Positions 19,401 through 27,900 of a stretch of DNA of 40,519 nt are shown here, in pieces; position 1 is the stretch's first letter, and each line of letters begins with the position of its first letter. Source of the stretch: a virus. The stretch is from the IMG/VR virus record IMGVR_UViG_3300048672_001321, positions 1 through 40,519 of that record; one strand, given 5' to 3'. The position numbers and the translations under genes were made by a program. The notes beneath the pieces were generated by a model. That model had not been told where the DNA came from and made no database searches. It worked only from the letters and a program-made list of their open reading frames with translations.

Positions 19401-19504
19401 TAGATGGTCTCAAAAGAGAAGTCAAAAAGATGGAAAAGAAACTAGACAGTCTTGTGAATGATCCCACATTGCAGAAAGTCAGTAAGAAAGGACAAGATTC
19501 CTAA
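16499..19504 (+). CDS. Tail tape measure protein
   Basis: 1001 aa, second longest non-fibre gene in the operon, located after the chaperones and before the hub. It has alanine/glutamine-rich helical content, charged coiled coils at about 245-305 (KKKEAEAAEKLIKALNELS), a central hydrophobic glycine/alanine section (GGVATAIGGGLQVADAISS; GGFLAAGEGVAMGLIYG) such as is found in tape measures that cross the membrane, and a C-terminal coiled coil (LDGLKREVKKMEKKLDSL). At roughly 1.5 angstrom per residue it predicts a tail of about 150 nm. GAGGAATAAGT supplies the ribosome site. Confidence 0.85.
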   Translation: MAVNKKGGGVNTLASDDEFGLADLGRLEEQYAHEPAAFREMRFRAQRARTAINAIEQLEASSPGTSQLPVFQRQLRNAQYAKANLEPRMALYKQSTRERINEQAVNVIGREYSERAVNSYVASNSNNLEAQVAGAQMAQQGYVPLAQQRSNIMNQMQGLRQESMNAASDYIVGRGVNPASAAVLQGNAAQMKDLAQQLIPITLAMQQLKQQGLDPQGRQRALVNVGDKAAGVLAYNQLEHEMQSGKGLGALSASDLKKKEAEAAEKLIKALNELSNSAGKSGKELEALNKTAEEAAKEFEDISDAKKMGGNSNNGYRAGMAWASVVGQAASLVGNTIQTMGIDQPMAKMANIAGHANIENQKYDMWRAGNEGDMTARLNMAGWKNAAAFGQQLSDNAKWVVGSRITGGVATAIGGGLQVADAISSLPGNIAASKVIKDPNAVQNIAGGFLAAGEGVAMGLIYGRDAADNLSASQAAIAAQAQAMQATKALTHIPGYQLQQYRNHQMGLLKAAQGLGINANPFIDQAGSEGFLNRMSGVLLGGAEMGQLSAFGAANMGSTFSADQAIMAKHYENLALGSSQENMQRMAGFAAAGAQNPLQSTAAMLERAVGSGINSSKALNIIAENTGELVEQTNLRGSAFDTTDTASSLILAALDKTTLNREFASKQAANTFKTEEQWKTNTSTSFAGMVGLARMQKDLGLDYASALGMQNAPTAMWQEWAKQARMGNIDQVRQDMFTQGIDVTNNALFKEDPNKFFSVTGENKVLNQLERGGAGWAFGATQTFADLKQWIGADPKRQAMFTGNVGLFDESTPEWVRQAIKTINQSIATQNGNPMAVRRDMGVGLGWLAAGDATLPGEGELPPGPYSLQQRENMRGEVQRNKAAIVGLQWMAGAGASGTTGALGTWASGEANQALPGENAEQKWATAAAESAASFGQSAIKLDGASGKLLEAAEKLMAYAGTGQMGVLDGLKREVKKMEKKLDSLVNDPTLQKVSKKGQDS

Positions 19505-21204
19505 TGGCCTTTACAATTAACACTCCTCATGCTGCAGTGAAGATTTGGAACTATGTTGATCGCATAACCGAATTGGGAGCGATTGCGTCTCAGGCTAATG
19601 AAGTGAAAGAAGAAATCATCAGCACCTTGTCCCTGATGAGTATTCAGACTAGTAAGCGTAAAGGAGATCCAGTCGGCAGCTTTAATTTTACGCTAGCACC
19701 TAATAGAAACTGGGTCTCTGTCATTACGCCTGGTAGTTGGTGCGTAATTCTTATGTCTAACGAGCCTATCACCAAGAAGGCCTTTGAAAAGGCCGATCCA
19801 GCTTACGTAAAGATGTTTGGGCGCATTGATACTGTTCGCGTGGAAGTATCGGTGGACGAAGATGGAACGCGATCTACTCGCTATCTGGTCTCAGGTGAAG
19901 ATTGGGGCAGCATGTTTAACAATGTATTATATGTTGATCCGCTTATCGCTGACCCGGGAAACTCACGAAGTCAAATGGGTGCTCCTCTTTACGTGGACAT
20001 TGTGAGACATTTGCTTGGTAGAGACAACACGCCGGCACTTTTTTCTATTAAAGAAAATCTACAAGCACTCTTGTCTGTGTTCGGTAAATCGCTAGCAACA
20101 CCAACAACCACGCGAATCGACAAGCCAACTCACACCATTATTATTCCAGAAAAAGCGGTCCAATACTTTAATTTTATCGATGGGCTGGGTCAAAAATCTC
20201 TACACACCGACTTGTCTAAAATAGTTGCTCTTCAAACGGGTTCTTTAAACTCAAGAGAAGGAGAGTATGATACGACTATTAAGGACGGGAACAGCTGGCT
20301 AGATCCCTTTTCTCTAGTAGGTCAGCACTCACTTTGGTCCATTCTAATGGACAATTGCAATCATGCGCTAAATGAGCTTTATCCTGAATTTCGCTGGCTT
20401 AATAACCAACCTCAACTCACTCTTTATAGTCGAATTAAGCCATTTTCTTTTCAGAAGACCCCTATCGAGGGAATCGACACGCAGCTAAGAGCTTTATTTA
20501 AGAACGTTGTTACACATCAATTAAATAGCACAACGATAAGTTCCGTAAATGCTGGGACCAACTGGAAAGACAAATTTAACTTTATTGAAATTAAACCGGA
20601 CTTAACCGGGTTTGAGTTGCACGCTAAAGCTGTCAAGTTGAAGTCACAAGCTTATCAGAAAGGGTCTAATGGTGCTGCTGCTACCGATGTCTTTGATCGA
20701 GAGGGATTCAAGCCACTTATCCTCTCTATTAAACAGATTCCCATTCAGGTGGGGGCACAAACAGCAGATAAGTACGATGTTGAGTTACTCAATAAATGGG
20801 TAAATATGCTGCAAGAGTGGTTCTTTGACACACATCTACTCTTAAATGGAACAATTACTATGACTGGTACATCACAGTATATTCCCGTAGGCGACAACAT
20901 CATGTTTGATGCTGGGTTAATTGGAGTTTCTGCGAACTATAATTCTGCTGCACTTGAGGCACCGAAATGCTTTGTGCTCGGGCACGTAGAAAACATTGAG
21001 CATTCATTTACAGTAGATGCTGATGGTGCTCGGCAGTTTCGAACCACCATTCAGTTCGTTAGAGGTGTTATTGTAGATGAGAACAAGACTCTAATTGGTG
21101 GCGGCACTCTTGACACACTGAGCACCGACCTACAGCATTCAGATTCACTGAATAGAGTAACAATTGTTACTGCGCCAACAGTTGATAACCCAGGTTCGGA
21201 ATAA
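19504..21204 (+). CDS. Baseplate hub protein (gp27/gpD-like)
   Basis: 566 aa, starting in a TAATG overlap with the tape measure. The pattern FNFTLAPNRNWVSVITPG then SWCVILMSN and, later, GRIDTVRVEVSVDEDG with YLVSGEDWGSMF is characteristic of hub proteins of the late control D / gp27 group, which form a trimeric ring beneath the tube. C-terminal section (LLNGTITMTGTSQYIPVGDN) has the beta arrangement of the second tube-like domain. The spike gene follows two bases later. Confidence 0.8.
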   Translation: MAFTINTPHAAVKIWNYVDRITELGAIASQANEVKEEIISTLSLMSIQTSKRKGDPVGSFNFTLAPNRNWVSVITPGSWCVILMSNEPITKKAFEKADPAYVKMFGRIDTVRVEVSVDEDGTRSTRYLVSGEDWGSMFNNVLYVDPLIADPGNSRSQMGAPLYVDIVRHLLGRDNTPALFSIKENLQALLSVFGKSLATPTTTRIDKPTHTIIIPEKAVQYFNFIDGLGQKSLHTDLSKIVALQTGSLNSREGEYDTTIKDGNSWLDPFSLVGQHSLWSILMDNCNHALNELYPEFRWLNNQPQLTLYSRIKPFSFQKTPIEGIDTQLRALFKNVVTHQLNSTTISSVNAGTNWKDKFNFIEIKPDLTGFELHAKAVKLKSQAYQKGSNGAAATDVFDREGFKPLILSIKQIPIQVGAQTADKYDVELLNKWVNMLQEWFFDTHLLLNGTITMTGTSQYIPVGDNIMFDAGLIGVSANYNSAALEAPKCFVLGHVENIEHSFTVDADGARQFRTTIQFVRGVIVDENKTLIGGGTLDTLSTDLQHSDSLNRVTIVTAPTVDNPGSE

Positions 21205-21206
21205 AC

Positions 21207-22298
21207 ATGAATCCTTTTGCGTCAGTAAAAGACAGTTCTATTTGGCTAAAACCATCCTCGCTTGAGGTCATCAACACTCTTGACAATCGCCTCTATATCG
21301 GAATAGTGCGAGAAGTGTTCAATGATGTCAACACGAACGAACTGCGATATTTAGTTGAAATTCGCCACAGAAACGACGTTGTCTTCAGTAATTGTCGCAT
21401 GCTGCGGCGGTGGGGTGGTGCATTTAACTACGAAGATTCTGTTATGCGCGGTTACACCCACAACAACACGAGCAATGAAGAGAATGGTCCTGAAGCAATA
21501 CCAGGAGACGCTGTTCTTGTTGGCCAATTTGCTGGTCAGGGGCGCGAAGGCATCATTCTTGGTGGATTAACTCACGTGGCCAGAAAGAACTTTCTTGATG
21601 TTAAGAAGGGACCACAGTATAGATCAGAATTTAACGGCATTGAGACTTCTATTAACGAAGACGGAGAGTGGACTCTTACGTTTAGAGGTCAACCAACTAA
21701 CTTAAGTAAGTTAAACGCAACACCATCAGAGCCTATTCCGACTCCAGAATACAACACAGATGTCGGTACTTCTTATATGAAGTGGGACAAAACCGGCAGT
21801 TTTACTTTAAGTGACGAAGCCACGGATGGCGACAAACGTCAGCGTTTATTCATCGACAAGAAGAATGGAACTATCGATGTTGATTCTGGTAAGGTCAATT
21901 TACATATTACTAAAAAGGATCAGTCTGTTAAATGGACAACAGAGCTATACGTTGTTAAAAGTCCTAAGGTTCGGTTAGGTGAAGAAGGGGCCAGCGAATG
22001 GCTTATCATTGGCACGACGTTCCGCAGTAAGCAGAAGGCCATGAACAACACAGTAAGTCAGCAACTAGCCATTGCTCAGGCGCAACTAGCAATAGCAAAA
22101 GCAGCACTTGCTTCAGCGGGTGCTTCTATGGCCGTACCTATCAGTGGGGCTATTGCTGCTGGACCACAAATCACTTTAGCTGGAACAGCGATAGACCTAG
22201 CAGGACAGGCCATTGGACAGGCTGGTATGGCAGTTACTAACTTTGAAGCTGCTGGGGCAGTGCACGATTATCAATCTAACGTCTCAAAAACCAAGTAA
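21207..22298 (+). CDS. Baseplate central spike (gpV/gp5-type)
   Basis: 363 aa. The N-terminal OB-fold lies at about residues 28-120 (RLYIGIVREVFNDVN; RYLVEIRH; PGDAVLVGQFAGQGREGIILGG, here the strands of an OB barrel). A threonine/aspartate-rich beta region (about 160-255: SFTLSDEATDGDKRQ, GTIDVDSGKVNL) fits a beta-helical spike. The C-terminal 85 residues are an alanine/glutamine-rich helix, unusual for a spike tip. It should pierce the outer membrane on contraction. No lysozyme domain is present. Confidence 0.75.
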   Translation: MNPFASVKDSSIWLKPSSLEVINTLDNRLYIGIVREVFNDVNTNELRYLVEIRHRNDVVFSNCRMLRRWGGAFNYEDSVMRGYTHNNTSNEENGPEAIPGDAVLVGQFAGQGREGIILGGLTHVARKNFLDVKKGPQYRSEFNGIETSINEDGEWTLTFRGQPTNLSKLNATPSEPIPTPEYNTDVGTSYMKWDKTGSFTLSDEATDGDKRQRLFIDKKNGTIDVDSGKVNLHITKKDQSVKWTTELYVVKSPKVRLGEEGASEWLIIGTTFRSKQKAMNNTVSQQLAIAQAQLAIAKAALASAGASMAVPISGAIAAGPQITLAGTAIDLAGQAIGQAGMAVTNFEAAGAVHDYQSNVSKTK

Positions 22299-22302
22299 AC
22301 TT

Positions 22303-22312
22303 AAGTTATAAT
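22303..22312 (+). promoter_or_regulatory. AAGTTATAAT 10-mer, leaderless start of the 313-aa gene
   Basis: CTTAAGTTATAAT, TGAGTC, then ATG at 22319. The spacing of 6 bases and absence of a Shine-Dalgarno sequence (only GAG) match the other leaderless starts. It is internal to the tail operon. Confidence 0.55.
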
Positions 22313-22318
22313 TGAGTC

Positions 22319-23260
22319 ATGGCTGATACCCCATTTCCACAAAAAAGCACCGGTCCCGTTCACAACACCGAGAATCGACTCTATGCCAATGCAGACTATA
22401 AGCCAATTCTGAGTAATTGGTTTACAGCCAAACCATATGGCTTTCGGTTTACTCCTAAGTCTGGTCCTAATGACGCTAAGGTGATGTATCTTCCTATTGG
22501 CCCTAGTAACTTAACCATTACGACACACTTTGCGACAAACATCGTGCCTACTATCTATGGAACCGTAGAGGAACACTCGCCTGTTCGTTATTTTGATATC
22601 GTTATTGAAGGAACGACAGGTATGACTCCTAAGTTTGTTGAGCCCAAAAAGCCCAACGAGACGCCGGATACCCTACCGGGAAGAAGTTCTTTCTCCATAC
22701 AACAGAGTTTGAGCACTCTGGCTGGAGGCTTTTTTGCTAAAACATTGGGTGCGGTAGACAAGGTTGTCAACGACGTGACGAATATAGTCGGGAAATCCTC
22801 CACGACTGGCATTCAACTGGATCAAACAGGTTACGTTGCGTTTCACAATCTGTATCGTTTCTTTTTGAAATACAAAAAGAACACCTCCGGTACTGACGTG
22901 GACTCTGACGGCGAGTTAGACACAACACCTAGACCAACTAATGCAGAACACCCGCTTGTATTCTTTAATTACAAAGACAATAACGAATACAATGTGGTGA
23001 TTCGATCGTTTACTCTCCGGCGCGATAAAGAGAACCCCATGTTGTACTTATATAGCATTGCCATGCGAGGATATGAACTCAAGGGGCTCACTGAGTCAAG
23101 CGGAGCAAAGCAAACCATAACCCAAAAGGAATCACTTGAGATGCTTGGACTTGATGGCGTTAATGGGTCTGCTTTTTTAACTAAAGCTAAAGAAATGGCC
23201 TCTAATGCGAGAAGTATTTTGAGTTCAGTGGCCAATGGCGCCAATCAACTAGGACGATAA
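22319..23260 (+). CDS. Baseplate/tube-initiator structural protein (313 aa)
   Basis: It lies between spike and LysM-gp25 genes. The first 120 residues form a beta domain (YGFRFTPKSGPNDAKVMYLP; NLTITTHFATNIVPTIYG; VEEHSPVRYFDIVIEG) of a type seen in hub-adjacent tail proteins that interact with LysM partners; the middle is helical (FFAKTLGAVDKVVNDV), and NEYNVVIRSFTLRRDKENPM then YLYSIAMRGYELKGL completes a tube-like fold. ATGA-type coupling to the next gene. I infer a hub-periphery or tube-initiation role. Confidence 0.6.
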   Translation: MADTPFPQKSTGPVHNTENRLYANADYKPILSNWFTAKPYGFRFTPKSGPNDAKVMYLPIGPSNLTITTHFATNIVPTIYGTVEEHSPVRYFDIVIEGTTGMTPKFVEPKKPNETPDTLPGRSSFSIQQSLSTLAGGFFAKTLGAVDKVVNDVTNIVGKSSTTGIQLDQTGYVAFHNLYRFFLKYKKNTSGTDVDSDGELDTTPRPTNAEHPLVFFNYKDNNEYNVVIRSFTLRRDKENPMLYLYSIAMRGYELKGLTESSGAKQTITQKESLEMLGLDGVNGSAFLTKAKEMASNARSILSSVANGANQLGR

Positions 23261-24849
23261 TGTCAACGGTAGATAAAAACACACTTCAGGCTTCAGCTAA
23301 TTTGACCCTTTGGTTCAAAACGTATACTAGTGATGCCCTTACGTTGGCCGACATGCCTGAAATTGTCCCTATGCGTTGGACCTATTTTAGAGATAACTGG
23401 TCTCGATTGCGCTCACGTCTACTTGGTTTGGCTTCCAGCACCAACGACCCTGACTATTTTCGACATACGTTAGATGACTTAACTGACTTTATCAGCAAAC
23501 AGCAACTAGACACCACAGACGTCAATCCGTTTGCTAATAACAATACCTATTTTCGTTTTTATCCAGTCTTCGATAAGATCAAACTGGAGAGCATCACGCT
23601 TACAAACGAAGAGCGCACACTCGTAACAAATAAGCAGCTTACCCTAAAGGCTTATTCAAAGATTGATTTCTTAAAAATCAAGAAAACACTTCGCGAGTAC
23701 CGCGACACTTTAGCAGATGCCGTTGGCCTTAGCGATCCTGATTATGACGCTATTTATGATAGAGCACCTATCAGGGGAGATAGCGCCCCATCTCTTACTG
23801 ACCTCAATCTAATGCGGATTATTGAGCAGCAATTAAGCACTGTTGACTTTATTTTAGCTAATCTATTTGCAGTAGATACCGCAATTGATCCCTTTGCTCT
23901 AGCAAGACTGAATGCGAACAATCCAGAAATAAACATTGGACAATATAAGTCAGGCAGACTTGTTAAGTTAAATGCAGGTGAGGACCTTCCTAGCCTATCA
24001 AAGCGCATATTTGGTAATTCAGACAAGTGGATTGACATTGCGATTGCTAATGGACTTAAAGACCCATATATCGATGAAGTTGGGACTCAATTATTCTTAA
24101 TTGCTAATGGCCGAGGCAATCAAATCAACTTAGCAGCAACTGATACCTTTGGGAATCAAAACATCAATAGGTTCTTCATTAATCAGCCTGTGCTTATTCG
24201 TTCAGACACAAACCCTTTTCCTACTCAGCGAACGATCACCGGCATTAAGCAGATCCCCTTATCTGGAGAGATAGTTCTTACGGTGAGCGGTGACCCCAAC
24301 ATGAACCTATATCTGCTTTCTGATAACGCAAATATTAGGGTCTTTAAGCCAAACACTATTAATAGTTCGCAATATATTCTGATCCCTTCTGAGCGGCCGC
24401 TTCAAAACCTTAGATCTGAGGAAATTCCGTGGTTCTTGACGGGCAGCGCTGCCGATGAAAAGAACACGAAGGTCGACATTGCTGTTGGTGAAAATGGTGC
24501 CCTCTTACACAACGCAGATGGGGACCTAACTTTAAGTTATGGACTTGATAACGCCGTTCAGGCTATTAAGGCTAAGTTACTTACTGAGTTGGGGTCTAAT
24601 CGACGGCACCCAGGATATGGGTTAATCAACTTAGTTGGCACCCCATCAAGTCAATCTGATGATGTAAAGAACACCCTTATCAAGGCCATCAATGAGCAAG
24701 TTGCTCAAGATGGGCGCTTTGATCGAGTACAGAGCTTGGATGTTACCAAAAATCCAAGCACCCAAGCAGTTGCCTACGATGTCACACTGGTGGTAAAACT
24801 CACGGGGTCCAACACCTTCCTGCCGATTACTTTTACAGTGAACAGCTAA
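23260..24849 (+). CDS. Baseplate wedge protein fusing a LysM domain and a gp25-like domain
   Basis: 529 aa. The N-terminal 220 residues are helical and specific to this phage. A LysM-like domain follows at about 230-285 (KLNAGEDLPSLSKRIFG, NSDKWIDIAIANGLKDPY), as in gp53-type wedge proteins. A beta segment (290-400) leads to a gp25-like domain at about 405-529, with GDLTLSYGLDNAVQAIKAK, then LGSNRRHPGYG and KNTLIKAINEQVAQDGRFDR. In T4 these functions are separate genes (53 and 25). The protein should bind the sheath base to the wedge. It overlaps the previous stop as TAATG. Confidence 0.8.
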   Translation: MSTVDKNTLQASANLTLWFKTYTSDALTLADMPEIVPMRWTYFRDNWSRLRSRLLGLASSTNDPDYFRHTLDDLTDFISKQQLDTTDVNPFANNNTYFRFYPVFDKIKLESITLTNEERTLVTNKQLTLKAYSKIDFLKIKKTLREYRDTLADAVGLSDPDYDAIYDRAPIRGDSAPSLTDLNLMRIIEQQLSTVDFILANLFAVDTAIDPFALARLNANNPEINIGQYKSGRLVKLNAGEDLPSLSKRIFGNSDKWIDIAIANGLKDPYIDEVGTQLFLIANGRGNQINLAATDTFGNQNINRFFINQPVLIRSDTNPFPTQRTITGIKQIPLSGEIVLTVSGDPNMNLYLLSDNANIRVFKPNTINSSQYILIPSERPLQNLRSEEIPWFLTGSAADEKNTKVDIAVGENGALLHNADGDLTLSYGLDNAVQAIKAKLLTELGSNRRHPGYGLINLVGTPSSQSDDVKNTLIKAINEQVAQDGRFDRVQSLDVTKNPSTQAVAYDVTLVVKLTGSNTFLPITFTVNS

Positions 24850-24907
24850 GGCGTTACCCTTACTATAGTAGAATAGAGTTGCCATTACTTGAAGACCGAG
24901 GACTACT

Positions 24908-27900
24908 GTGAGCATTGAGATCAAGAGTTTTAACCAAATTCTGGGCGGCATGGTTCGAAAGATCATTGCTGAGACCCCACTAAGCGACATTAACCCTGGG
25001 TCTGTCTTTCTATCGCTGTTAGAAGCGTGTGCTAGCCAAGACTTTGACAACAACGTCGCCATTCTTAACATTCTCGAACTGTTGAATGTCGACGCGATTC
25101 GTAACAACGACTTAGACAATAAGGCGGCAGATCTAGGACTAGAGCGATTTGTAGCTAAAGCAGCTACTGGTACAGTACAGATCCAGAATACTAACATTGT
25201 CAAGCAAAGTAGTGCGCTATATAGCCTAAAGCCGGCGCCGATTTCGGGCCAAACTGTTCTCTTTGTGACTAATACCTCTGGCTGGGCGGCTTCAGGATCT
25301 GTATACATTGGGCGTGGTACGAATTCTTTTGAGGGACCAATCCCTTATACCAGCATAACGGTATTCCCTACATATTCACAAATCAATCTAAGCACGGCAT
25401 TACAGAAAGACCATCTCTTGTCTGATACGGTCATTAATGCACAAGGACAGCCAGATCGCGTCATTGCGGCAGGCACTACCGTCAAGATCCCAGCCAACAA
25501 TCAGAATCCAGACATCCTCTATAACACTATTCGTGACGCAGTGATTCCTGCCGGCGAAGATCATGTTGACGATGTTCTAGTTGTTGCACAGGTCCCTGGC
25601 TCTCAGAGCAACGCGCTTATCAACACGATTCGTCAGTTCGATACAGCGCCTTTCGTTGGGGCCGCAGTCACCAACCTAGTTGCCTTCTCAACTGGCACTG
25701 ACATTGAAACAGATGTCCAACTACGAAACCGCGTTAAGGCATATGCTGCTTCGCTGGCTCGTGGTACCTCGCCTGCAATTCTAAGCGCAGTGATCGGTCT
25801 CTCTGATCCCGATGAAAACAAACGAGTGGCATCAGCAATTCTGGCGCAGCCTGTCTCTACGGGTGAGCCCTCACTTCTCTACATCGATGATGGCAGCGGA
25901 TTTCAGCCATCACAAGCAGGACAGACTGTCGACGTCCTACTGTCAAAAGCAAATGGCACTGAAGAGTTTTTACAACTGGCCAACTATCCACTTCCTCGGG
26001 CTCAGGTAATCAATGGTGCCTCTGGTCCATTTGCATTCCTAGATCAGATGTTCTTGCGGGTAGCAGTGGATGGAGTCGAAGAGACGGTGGTGTTCTCTAC
26101 ATCAGACTTCGCCAATATCTCCGTTGCTACGCTATCGGAGATCGTGTCTGCTATTAACGGCAAGGCGACTTTGTTTAAGGCACGACTCACTGACAGCTCT
26201 AAGCATATTCTTATTTACACCGTAGATCCTAGCGCAGAGATTATTCAGGTTGCTCCCATTCGGAGCACAGATACTGAGTCGTTATATGCTAATAACTTAC
26301 TCAACTTCCCCGTAAAGGAAAATAGCTATATTGCTTTGTTCCAGAATAGCACTCGACTACACCAGCGGGAGCGCATGGCCACCGTAGAGACCATTCCATT
26401 TGCACTTTGGAATCTCTTCGCTCCTGGTAATCTGCTTATCTCGGTCGATGGAACACCACCACAAGACCAGACTTTCTCTCTAGCAGACTTTCCCGATGTT
26501 TCTTCACTCACGTCACTTTCCTTAGAGAGTTGGGTTACTGCATTTAACCAGAAATTCGCTGGCATCACTGCGGTTTCCACCCCTAATCAAACCATGCAAA
26601 TCAGCAGCAATAAGCGTGGCGCTGGTGCCTCAATTGAGGTCTTAGGCGGTACCTATCAAGAGCAAATGTTTGGAGCAAACGCTACTCTTGCTACAGGTCA
26701 AGACTCACAATTCGAAATCAATCGTTCTAACGGTAACATTCGCATCTTAACCACTATTGCTGCCGGTGACATTATTTCGGCAGGTATTGCAGACGCAAAG
26801 GGATTCGTAGTTTCTACTCCGACAACCTCTGGTCTTTACAATTTTGATGTTGATGCTGAGGGTCGTCAAGCTCAGATGGTTGTTTGTGTTGATTCAACCT
26901 TCTGTGACAAAATTGGCACCAATCTTGCTGTAGATCAGAATTTAATTTTCAGCAACTCGGGCACAAGCACCATGCGCATCATGGCGCCCAACAAAGAAGT
27001 ATTCCGTAATGTCCAACCTGGACACTTTATTTTTGTTGCTTACCGCAGCGGAAGCACGACATGGGTAAGTCAAAACAATAGCGGCCTATTTAAAGTTATG
27101 AAGCGCGGCACTCATCTCACTGCTGGCGTCGACACTTATATCGAAGTCTGGAACAACACAGTTATTGGCGAGACTGTCACTGTCGCCGATGCAACTGACA
27201 TAACAGCCTTTCATACCGATGCCTATCCTCAACTATGGACATCTTCGTATTTGACGACACCTACAGCCGCGTCATTAGATGATTTAGCCCAATCAATCAA
27301 CACAGCACTGATTGGAGTAAAGGCGTCTATCTTCCAGACCAATTCAGTTAAGATTACGTCTGCCACCGAAGATGGCGGCAGCATCGCCACACCGGTTTCA
27401 ATTGGAAGTGCTGCGGTTGTTTATCCGGCAACAAGCAGGGCTCAATTAAATAACACCCCTCTAATTGCAAACAAAGTCTCTTCAAAAGACATGCTTGGTT
27501 TTATCAAAGTATGGCCCATTGCTTCCCAGAACACTTACCTGGGGCGCGCCATATATCCAGCAGTTTTTGCTTCTTTGAGCTCAAGTGCAAATCCTGACCC
27601 CTATCCGTACAGCGGCGCTTATGCTGAACAGATTTCTAGTAACCAATTAACTAATACAAACGTCGGACTATCTGACGTGTTGATGTTTGCTAAAGGTAAT
27701 AACGAAGGGCTATTGCGATCCATTAAGGCTAAACCCTCTGGTACTACAGTCGGTACACAGCAAGGTCTGCCGCGCACGCAGTTTGACCACACAACGAATG
27801 ACAACGTGCAAGTCTTTAACTCGTTACAGATGTCTCAAGACGACAACATCTCGATCATCATGGATCAAGATGCAACCGTTAAAACGATTAGCATTCCTGC

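Noticed and set aside
24646-25308. Minus-strand open frame of 220 codons
   Set aside because: Antisense to the gp25-like domain and to the J-like N-terminus, both strongly supported; no signals of its own.
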